Assembly (NCBI GenBank): GCA_002403515.1 | Contig: DHHZ01000113.1 | Coordinates: forward strand, 1 to 14,675 | Direction: 5' to 3' | Origin: Legionellales bacterium UBA4759 | GTDB taxonomy: Bacteria > Pseudomonadota > Gammaproteobacteria > Legionellales > Legionellaceae | DNA length: 14,675 nt | Shown: one piece after another, positions 8,990 through 13,984 of the stretch | Layout of the letters: each line of letters starts with the position of its first letter | Numbering within the stretch: the first letter of the stretch is position 1 | Made by a program: the position numbers and the translations under genes | The notes under the pieces: generated by a model | Seen by the model: the letters and a program-made list of their open reading frames with translations, nothing else | Database searches by the model: none | What the model was told of the DNA's origin: nothing

Positions 8990-9542
8990 CAGTCATTAAA
9001 TCTTTTTCTTTTTCAGACAACTCGTTATCAATAGCTGCGATATATTGATCAGTTAATTTCTGAATTATATCATTACCACGACGTTCATCATCTTCAGAAA
9101 TGGTTTTGGCTTTGACCAAATCCTTAAGCTGTGCATTGGCATCACGACGAACGTTACGAATCGCAACACGGCCCAATTCAGCCTCGCCACGAACGACTTT
9201 GATGAGTTCTTTACGACGCTCTTCATTCAATGCAGGCAATGGGACACGCACCACATGACCAACAGTCACTGGATTTAAACCCAAATCAGAAGTTAAAATC
9301 GCTTTTTCAATCGTAGGAATCATATTTTTTTCCCACGGTGTGACCAATAAGGTTCGGGCATCACCAGCACTGATATTTGCCACCTGGGATAATGGTGTTT
9401 CAGAGCCGTAGTAATCAACCATGACATGGTCTAATAATGAGGCATTGGCGCGACCAGTTCTAATTTTTGACATTTCATTGGCTAGAACATCAACGGCCTT
9501 TTGCATTTTCTTTTCAACTTGTTGCTTGATCTCTGCTAACAT
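8985..9542 (-). CDS. frr: Ribosome recycling factor
   Basis: The 185-residue product has the standard length and sequence of ribosome recycling factor, which with EF-G splits the post-termination ribosome. Recognisable segments are the N-terminal helix with KIRTGRANASLLD, the domain II stretch DYYGSETPLSQVANI, VRVPLPALNEERRKEL, and VAIRNVRRDAN. The start overlaps the end of pyrH by 7 bases, so it is the last gene of rpsB-tsf-pyrH-frr. The stop lies inside a terminator stem. The uppS gene that often follows in gammaproteobacteria is absent, because the operon ends here against a convergent gene. Confidence 0.98.
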   Translation of the reverse strand: MLAEIKQQVEKKMQKAVDVLANEMSKIRTGRANASLLDHVMVDYYGSETPLSQVANISAGDARTLLVTPWEKNMIPTIEKAILTSDLGLNPVTVGHVVRVPLPALNEERRKELIKVVRGEAELGRVAIRNVRRDANAQLKDLVKAKTISEDDERRGNDIIQKLTDQYIAAIDNELSEKEKDLMTV

Positions 9543-10267
9543 GATTTTGCTCCAACGAGAGTACCAACGTGTTCACCTTTCACAATACGCTCTAATGCAG
9601 TATTGTCATTCATATCAAAAACTTGAATAGGCATATTATTCTCTGCACACAAGCAAATTGCTGTCGTATCCATGACTTCCAATTTATTTTGAATTACTTC
9701 ATCAAAAGTCAAACGATCATAACGTTTTGCTTTAGGATTCTTGATAGGATCATCAGAGTAAATACCATCAACCTTGGTCGCTTTTAAAACCACATCAGCT
9801 TGCAATTCAATTGCTCTTAAGGAAGCCGCAGAATCAGTGGTGAAAAATGGCGAACCAGTTCCACCTGCACAAATGACAACCTCTCCACGAGCCAACGCAT
9901 CACGAGCCTGTTGAATATCATAACTGGGTACAAAACCAATCATTGGAACAGCTGAAAAAATGGTGGTTTTAATATTTTGTTTTAACAAAGCATGCTCAAG
10001 AGCAATCGCATTCATCACAGTGGCACACATGCCCATTTGATCAGCTTTGACTTGATCAAAACCAGCTGATAGTAAATTTTTTCCACGAAAAAAATTACCA
10101 CCGCCCAAGACGATAGCAACTTCAACACCCAATTGTTGTAGTTTTTGAATGGATTGAACAACGTAATCCAGCGCCTCTGGTTCCACACCAAAAGACGCTG
10201 TTCCGCGTAAAACTTCACCGCTATATTTTAATAAAATGCGGTTATAAGTTAATGCAGTAGATGTCAT
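9536..10267 (-). CDS. pyrH: UMP kinase
   Basis: The 243-residue product is a bacterial UMP kinase of the amino-acid-kinase fold, phosphorylating UMP to UDP with ATP in pyrimidine nucleotide synthesis. Seen motifs are LLKYSGEVLRG near the N-terminus (commonly LKLSGEAL), the glycine-rich VLGGGNFFRG, ADQMGMCATVMNA, GGTGSPFFTTDSAA for nucleotide binding, and KATKVDGIYSDDP. The start forms an ATGA overlap with the tsf stop and has only a weak AGG upstream, so translation is likely coupled. Length is typical. Confidence 0.97.
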   Translation of the reverse strand: MTSTALTYNRILLKYSGEVLRGTASFGVEPEALDYVVQSIQKLQQLGVEVAIVLGGGNFFRGKNLLSAGFDQVKADQMGMCATVMNAIALEHALLKQNIKTTIFSAVPMIGFVPSYDIQQARDALARGEVVICAGGTGSPFFTTDSAASLRAIELQADVVLKATKVDGIYSDDPIKNPKAKRYDRLTFDEVIQNKLEVMDTTAICLCAENNMPIQVFDMNDNTALERIVKGEHVGTLVGAKSC

Positions 10268-11145
10268 TGTTGCTTAACCTGAGCCATCACTTCTGCAACG
10301 AAATTATCTTCACGTTTCTCAATACCTTCACCAACTTGGAAACATAAGAATTTTTCAACAGTTGCATTGTGTTTTTTCAACAAATCAGCAATTTTGATTG
10401 AAGGATCTTTAACAAAAGGTTGGCTAACAAGGCTGACTTCTTCAACGAATTTGCTGATACGGCCAGTAATCATTTTTTCAATAATTTCTTTAGGTTTGCC
10501 GCTTTCACTAGCTTGTGCCATGAATACTTCACGTTCAACTGCAATCGCATCTTGGCTAACTTGATCTGGTGTAATCACTTGAGGACGGTTTGCAGCGATT
10601 TGCATAGCGATATCTTTTGCTAATGCTTCATCACCACCTTGCATGCTTACAACAACACCAATACGTGAACCATGTAAATAACTAGCAACGTGACCTGTGG
10701 TGACCATATGCTCTAAGCGACGTACTTTGATGTTTTCACCAATTTTAGCAACCAATTGCTGACGAGCTTCTTCAACGGTGTCATTTGAGTTAGCAACTTT
10801 AGTGCCCATTAAAGCATCAACATCTTGTGCTTTAGAATCAAGGGCAGCTTGAGCAGCAGCATTTGCAAATGCTAAGAAGTTGGTATCACGAGCAACGAAG
10901 TCGGTTTCACTATTGATTTCAACCATAACGGCATGTTTAGCAGCAGCATCACGTGCAATAACAATGACGCCTTCAGCAGCGATTCTGTCTGCTTTTTTAT
11001 CTGCTTTAGCTTGACCTGCTTTACGCATTTCTAAAATAGCTTGTTCAATATCACCGTTGGTCATTTGTAAAAACTTTTTGCATTCCATCATGCCAGCGCC
11101 GGTGCGTTGACGTAATTCAGATACCATAGAAGCAGTAATCGACAT
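10264..11145 (-). CDS. tsf: Translation elongation factor Ts
   Basis: The 293-residue product is elongation factor Ts, the guanine-nucleotide exchange factor for EF-Tu. The N-terminal UBA-like segment with ELRQRTGAGMMECKK and the core motif INSETDFVARD are clear, and the length is normal. I chose the ATG at 11145 (MSITASMV) because GGAG sits 6 bases upstream. The longer frame to 11214 would read through the attenuator hairpin and add 23 residues foreign to the family. It is co-directional with rpsB and pyrH. Confidence 0.97.
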   Translation of the reverse strand: MSITASMVSELRQRTGAGMMECKKFLQMTNGDIEQAILEMRKAGQAKADKKADRIAAEGVIVIARDAAAKHAVMVEINSETDFVARDTNFLAFANAAAQAALDSKAQDVDALMGTKVANSNDTVEEARQQLVAKIGENIKVRRLEHMVTTGHVASYLHGSRIGVVVSMQGGDEALAKDIAMQIAANRPQVITPDQVSQDAIAVEREVFMAQASESGKPKEIIEKMITGRISKFVEEVSLVSQPFVKDPSIKIADLLKKHNATVEKFLCFQVGEGIEKREDNFVAEVMAQVKQQ

Positions 11146-11180
11146 GGGATTCTCCAAAAAAATAATCTTAAACTTAATAC

Positions 11181-11209
11181 GAAAAATGGCATGCCAAACG
11201 ACATGCCAT
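11181..11209 (-). terminator. Attenuator-like hairpin between rpsB and tsf
   Basis: On the minus strand, ATGGCATG (11202-11209) pairs with CATGCCAT (11186-11193) across an 8-base loop and is followed at once by five Ts. This is an intrinsic terminator of moderate strength in the rpsB-tsf gap. It would lower tsf-pyrH-frr transcription relative to rpsB rather than stop it. Confidence 0.65.
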
Positions 11210-11234
11210 CTCAAATCTTAAAAACAATTAAAAC

Positions 11235-11987
11235 TTATTCAGCAGCTTTGTCGTTTGAAGTAGCTTCAACAAATTCGCTATCTGATTTAGCACTTGCAGT
11301 TGTTTGGCTTTGTTTAGCATTTAAAATTGCATCAGCCATGCAACGAACATACAATTTGACCGCACGCATTGAGTCGTCATTTGCAGGGATCATATAATCC
11401 AAGCCATCTGGATCATTGTTGGTATCAACAACACCGATCACAGGAATACGTAAACGACGAGCTTCTTGAATTGCGATATGTTCGAAACCAACGTCCACAA
11501 CAAATAAAGCATCAGGTAAGCCGCCCATATCTTGAATACCACCAAGACTACGTTCTAATTTCTCTAATTCTCTTTCTAACATTAAAGCTTCTTTCTTAAT
11601 CATATTTTCGAAAGAGCCTTCTTGTTGCATTTTTTTCAATTCTTTTAAACGAAGAATAGACTGACGAACAGTTTTGTAGTTGGTTAACATACCGCCTAAC
11701 CAACGGTGGTTTACATATGGCATACCACAACGTTCAGCTTGTTCTTTAATAACGTCTTGCGCAGCACGTTTGGTGCCCACAAATAAAATTTTTGATTTGT
11801 GGCCAGCTAAACGGCCGATAAAGTTCGCAGCATCTTTTAATAAAGGTAAGGTTTTTTCAAGATCAATAATGTGAATCTTGTTGCGGGTTCCAAAAATAAA
11901 AGGAGCCATTTTTGGATTCCAGAAACGTGTACGGTGACCAAAATGAGCACCCGCTTCTAATAATTCTTTCATACTAACATTAGACAT
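11235..11987 (-). CDS. rpsB: 30S ribosomal protein S2
   Basis: The 250-residue product is ribosomal protein S2. Family segments include MKELLEAGAHFGHRTRFWNP at the N-terminus, NKIHIIDLEKT, HRWLGGMLTNYKT, GGLPDALFVVDV, and PVIGVVDTNNDP. The start at 11987 (MSNVSMKEL) is preceded by GGAG with 6-base spacing. An in-frame ATG at 12044 would place 19 non-family residues across the leader hairpin and is rejected. It is the first gene of the translation operon and is followed by an attenuator and then tsf. Confidence 0.97.
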   Translation of the reverse strand: MSNVSMKELLEAGAHFGHRTRFWNPKMAPFIFGTRNKIHIIDLEKTLPLLKDAANFIGRLAGHKSKILFVGTKRAAQDVIKEQAERCGMPYVNHRWLGGMLTNYKTVRQSILRLKELKKMQQEGSFENMIKKEALMLERELEKLERSLGGIQDMGGLPDALFVVDVGFEHIAIQEARRLRIPVIGVVDTNNDPDGLDYMIPANDDSMRAVKLYVRCMADAILNAKQSQTTASAKSDSEFVEATSNDKAAE

Positions 11988-12018
11988 AATATCTCCAGGG
12001 TTATTCCTCCATACTTCC

Positions 12019-12050
12019 CATGTTATACCCCAATGGGACCCCATAACATG
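12019..12050 (-). promoter_or_regulatory. rpsB leader hairpin, possible S2 autoregulatory site
   Basis: In the rpsB 5' leader an 8-bp stem (CATGTTAT at 12019-12026 with ATAACATG at 12043-12050) encloses a smaller CCC-ATT-GGG hairpin. It lies some 30 bases before the start codon. In enterobacteria the S2 protein is known to repress rpsB-tsf through its leader. Whether this fold is the equivalent is inferred from position only. Confidence 0.45.
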
Positions 12051-12085
12051 TGACGAAATATGTGTGAAGTTTTAAAATCGTGTCA

Positions 12086-12114
12086 TTTATACCATAAACC
12101 AGCTCTCGTAGCAA
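12086..12114 (-). promoter_or_regulatory. Promoter of the rpsB-tsf-pyrH-frr operon
   Basis: Minus strand: TTGCTA (12109-12114), a 17-base spacer, and TATAAA (12086-12091) preceded by TGG, an extended -10 form. Transcription would start near 12079, giving a leader of about 90 bases that contains the hairpin at 12019-12050. The operon is therefore not dependent on read-through from the upstream peptide array. Confidence 0.7.
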
Positions 12115-12226
12115 TCATTTGCGACCTAATTGTAGGCTTGAATTTAATGTTTTTGTAGTGTGTTAAGAAGTTTAAAAACTCTTTAGAAATGTCGTAAAAT
12201 ATTTGAACATCTAAATATTGCACTGA

Positions 12227-12264
12227 CCATGAGCACAGCCATGCTCAAACGAAAACGCTCATGG
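12227..12264. repeat. Inverted repeats at the left border of the peptide array
   Basis: CCATGAGC (12227-12234) and GCTCATGG (12257-12264) are a perfect 8-bp inverted repeat. A competing 6-bp stem, TGAGCA (12230-12235) with TGCTCA (12242-12247), uses the same left arm. The sequence changes from AT-rich to GC-rich exactly here. There is no T-run, so it is not an ordinary terminator. The 110 bases to its left (12115-12226) are AT-rich with nothing else recognised. Confidence 0.6.
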
Positions 12265-12580
12265 CCACCTCAGAGGCGCCAAGATCCCACAGAAAGGCAC
12301 AACCGACAGTCAACCGCGCATCGAACCCTGCCACCAAGCCAGGTCCATGTAGCGGGCGTCGTATTCCTAGTGGGCAGACAGATACCTGGCCCCCATACAA
12401 TACAGTACGGATTGCTATAAGAGCGTGCGCCGCGCCACGCCTTCACCCATCCCCCGCAAAAGGAGTGAGGCTAACCAAGCCGGCCCCCACCCTCACATGA
12501 ACCCGCGCTGCTTGAATGCTGAATCGACAGAGCGTACTCCTTGCGTACCAGTGCACACAGAGAACCTACCAATCCTGAAC
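12265..12580. other. GC-rich, random-looking block 1 with no supported gene
   Basis: A hand count of 12301-12660 (which includes the variable part of peptide A) gives C 127, A 91, G 79, T 63, or 57% GC with C the commonest plus-strand base. The surrounding chromosome is strongly AT-rich. I see no long reading frame with gene-like character, no repeat of the other blocks and no known element. The open frames present are short and of the kind expected from low stop-codon density. Confidence 0.7.
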
Positions 12581-12745
12581 CTAAGCACCGGACCCACAAC
12601 CTCTCGCACACATCTCTTCATCGTGGGTTGTTCCACAGCTACCGCAATGGTCGTTGCAATCGCACGCGATACCGGTCGACGTGTAAGCAGTGGCTAAAGC
12701 AAACAAGCCACTAAGTATTATGGCTCTTATTGAGACTCTTATCAT
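12581..12745 (-). CDS. Secreted cysteine-rich peptide A (54 residues)
   Basis: The peptide has a basic start (MIRVSIR), a hydrophobic core (AIILSGLFALATAY) and a polar end (TSTGIA), a typical Sec signal peptide. The mature part of about 27 residues begins at CDCNDHC and contains six cysteines, enough for three disulfides in the periplasm or outside the cell. AAGGAG (12752-12757) lies 6 bases before the ATG, so I prefer this start to the in-frame ATG 19 codons upstream. The first half is nearly identical in DNA to peptide B, while the mature parts are unrelated. It lies downstream of, and overlaps, a copy of the reverse transcriptase 3' end. Toxin, bacteriocin or signal roles are all possible. 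No family is recognised. Confidence 0.65.
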   Translation of the reverse strand: MIRVSIRAIILSGLFALATAYTSTGIACDCNDHCGSCGTTHDEEMCARGCGSGA

Positions 12746-12812
12746 AACTATCTCCTTGATATTTGTTGCAAGGAATAAGGTTATTGTTGTTATCTGTTTC
12801 ATCCATGCAACA
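12662..12812 (-). repeat. Array core repeat, copy A
   Basis: This segment encodes the signal peptide, ribosome binding site and the last codons of the reverse transcriptase fragment. It matches copy B (13280-13433) almost perfectly, differing mainly in a short length change just after the peptide ATG and at 12671-12674. It matches copy C (13847-13984) less closely. Confidence 0.9.
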
Positions 12813-13008
12813 GTTTAAGATCTTACGACACCAAGAATGCCATCGCTTTAAGTAGTCTCCAATGCAATTATCTGTTGCATTTTGCGCATAACGCTGCGCT
12901 AACTTAATTTGATGATTCTCGATGCTTTGTTTTGCAATTTGAGGGACTTTGTTCCATTGAATCCCTAACAATTCAGACCTAGTTTGGACGAATCCCACAT
13001 AGGATCGT
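12711..13008 (-). pseudogene. Reverse transcriptase 3'-end copy A, fading into random sequence
   Basis: From 12675 to 12968 this aligns without net gaps to 13847-14140 at about 87% identity (about 37 mismatches in 294, hand count). The reading frame is open from LLGIQWNKVPQIAKQ to the same TAG stop, and most amino acid differences are conservative. From 12969 to 13008 identity drops to 23 of 40 with no indels, then to about 30%, which is background. The catalytic motifs are missing, so this cannot be an active enzyme. An open frame continues into the GC-rich block to 13133, but that part has no reverse transcriptase similarity. Confidence 0.8.
12764..12812 (-). other. Conserved inverted repeat TGTTGCA / TGCAACA, copy A
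   Basis: TGTTGCA (12764-12770) and TGCAACA (12806-12812) bracket a 35-base loop. A further stem, AATGCAA (12861-12867) with TTGCATT (12875-12881), follows. The same pairing potential exists in copies B and C, suggesting a folded RNA at the end of the reverse transcriptase message. Confidence 0.4.
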
Positions 13009-13198
13009 CCCGTCCGGATGCCGCAACGGATATTAGGCGACGCCCCCCAGGCTGAATCTGCGCCTCGCGCAGATGATGTGTCCAGGTAGCCCCACAGTAG
13101 TCCACGATGAGGCCGACTCACGGACCACAGCACCAGGCCGCGGGAGTGCGCCTTCCTCGAGACAGGGCCCCCTGGTGTCCGAGCCCGCCCGGCTTACA
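13009..13198. other. GC-rich, random-looking block 2
   Basis: A hand count of 13021-13290 gives C 91, G 79, A 55, T 45, or 63% GC. The left edge is the faded end of reverse transcriptase copy A, and the right edge becomes the variable part of peptide B. I see no gene, no repeat shared with blocks 1 or 3 and no mobile element ends. A six-base GC stem at 13058-13072 is within chance for this composition. Confidence 0.7.
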
Positions 13199-13366
13199 CT
13201 AATCAGATTGGACCGAGCAGGTTCCGGGTCGATCGTTCATCATACACATACCGACTTCGCCATAGTTAGGGGGGCACGTGCACGCGATGCTTGTCGACGT
13301 GTAAGCAGTGGCTAAAGCAAACAAGCCACTAAGTATTATGGCTCTTATTGAGACTCTTTTGTTCAT
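13199..13366 (-). CDS. Secreted cysteine-rich peptide B (55 residues)
   Basis: Signal peptide MNKRVSIRAIILSGLFALA followed by TAYTSTSIA, then a mature part of about 27 residues starting CTCPPNYGEVG with four cysteines. AAGGAG (13373-13378) is 6 bases before the ATG. The signal-peptide DNA is essentially identical to copy A, with one extra codon after the start. The mature sequence is unrelated to A and C apart from the first Ala-Cys shared with A. It likely enters the periplasm through Sec and forms two disulfides. No known family is recognised, and the activity is unknown. Confidence 0.65.
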   Translation of the reverse strand: MNKRVSIRAIILSGLFALATAYTSTSIACTCPPNYGEVGMCMMNDRPGTCSVQSD

Positions 13367-13433
13367 AACTATCTCCTTGATATTTGTTGCAAGGAATAAG
13401 GTTATTGTTGTTATCTGTTTCATCCATGCAACA
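13280..13433 (-). repeat. Array core repeat, copy B
   Basis: Nearly identical to copy A over about 150 bases, including the shared GCACGCGAT (13280-13288) just inside the mature peptide. Identity ends abruptly on the left and becomes graded on the right from 13434, immediately after TGCAACA. Confidence 0.9.
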
Positions 13434-13575
13434 ATTTAATATACTACCACGCCATGAAGCCCATCGTTTTTAGGTCGTCTCCGATGCGATTATCTGTTGC
13501 ACTAGTCGCATCCCACCGTGCTCTCTTTTTTTATGGTTCGCAACGCTCTGTAGCGCAACTTGAAGGGCTTTGCCC
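13329..13575 (-). pseudogene. Reverse transcriptase 3'-end copy B, heavily substituted
   Basis: The part up to 13433 matches copy A. From 13434 to about 13570 it aligns to copy A (12813-12950) at roughly 70%, with only one 1-base insertion (near 13472) and one 1-base deletion (near 13531). Ten-base windows match at 6 to 9 of 10 and then fall to 4 and 3 at the end. Substitutions from A/T to G/C (about 20) outnumber the reverse (about 9). The reading frame is lost. It merges into GC-rich block 3. Confidence 0.8.
13385..13433 (-). other. Conserved inverted repeat TGTTGCA / TGCAACA, copy B
   Basis: TGTTGCA (13385-13391) and TGCAACA (13427-13433), with the same spacing as copies A and C. The faithful part of copy B stops exactly at the right arm. 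The downstream AATGCAA/TTGCATT stem seen in copy A is degraded here. Confidence 0.4.
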
Positions 13576-13734
13576 CCGTACTTTCTCCTCGCACGTGTCG
13601 CCTGAAGTGCGTGGGCCCGATTGACGTACCGTCAGATCCTTCGGCCCTAATGCCGAACTAGCGCCGCGGCCCCCACATCGCTGGTCCATACGCCCACACG
13701 TTGCAGTGCAGTCAGCGGCTCCGCACGGGCAGTA
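13576..13734. other. GC-rich, random-looking block 3
   Basis: A hand count of 13621-13840 gives C 78, G 58, A 42, T 42, or 62% GC. It joins the faded copy B to the end of peptide C. No gene, repeat or mobile-element boundary is visible. Confidence 0.7.
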
Positions 13735-13917
13735 TTAGGCCGGTGGAGGTGGCGGCATAGGTTTCTTGCACTCACACTTCCCATCGTACGTCACGGGCAC
13801 CGTACCACCAGGGCAACCATACTTGCACTCCTCGAAGGCCATGCTTGTCGACGTATAAGCAGCGCCTAATGTAAATAATACACTAAGTACTATAGCTCTT
13901 ATTGAGACTCTTTTCAT
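13735..13917 (-). CDS. Secreted cysteine-rich peptide C (60 residues), next to the reverse transcriptase
   Basis: Signal peptide MKRVSIRAIVLSVLFTLGA followed by AYTSTSMA, then a mature part of about 33 residues starting FEECKYGCPGG, with four cysteines and a proline-rich tail (PMPPPPPA). AAGGAG (13924-13929) is 6 bases before the ATG. I prefer this start to an ATG 19 codons upstream that lies well inside the reverse transcriptase frame. The first 35 bases overlap the reverse transcriptase 3' end in another frame, so the two are co-transcribed and probably coupled. The signal-peptide DNA is more diverged than that between A and B. Function unknown. A disulfide-bonded exported peptide is the supported part. 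Confidence 0.7.
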   Translation of the reverse strand: MKRVSIRAIVLSVLFTLGAAYTSTSMAFEECKYGCPGGTVPVTYDGKCECKKPMPPPPPA

Positions 13918-13984
13918 AACTATCTCCTTGATGTTTGTTGCAAGGAAAAAGCTTATTGTTGTGATTTGTTTCATCCATGCAACA
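13847..13984 (-). repeat. Array core repeat, copy C (reverse transcriptase-linked)
   Basis: Corresponds to copies A and B from GTCGAC to TGCAACA, but here it continues uninterrupted into the intact reverse transcriptase gene. This is the arrangement from which A and B appear to be 5'-truncated copies. Confidence 0.85.

Noticed and set aside
12229..12697. Plus-strand open frames in GC-rich block 1 (and 13073-13315 in block 2)
   Set aside because: There are no ribosome binding sites, families or consistent composition. Such frames are expected where A and T are scarce and stop codons rare.
13058..13072. CTGCGC/GCGCAG stem in block 2
   Set aside because: A 6-bp GC stem with a 3-base loop is within chance for sequence of 63% GC, and it is not shared with other blocks.
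13009..13734. Low-quality or mis-assembled sequence as the source of the random blocks
   Set aside because: Not fully excluded, but three separate blocks end in plausible Cys-rich signal-peptide fusions and substitutions greatly outnumber indels. Raw-read inspection would settle it.
12662..13984. CRISPR-like array
   Set aside because: Repeats are about 150 bases or longer, coding, and only three in number. Spacers are unequal, and no cas genes are seen.
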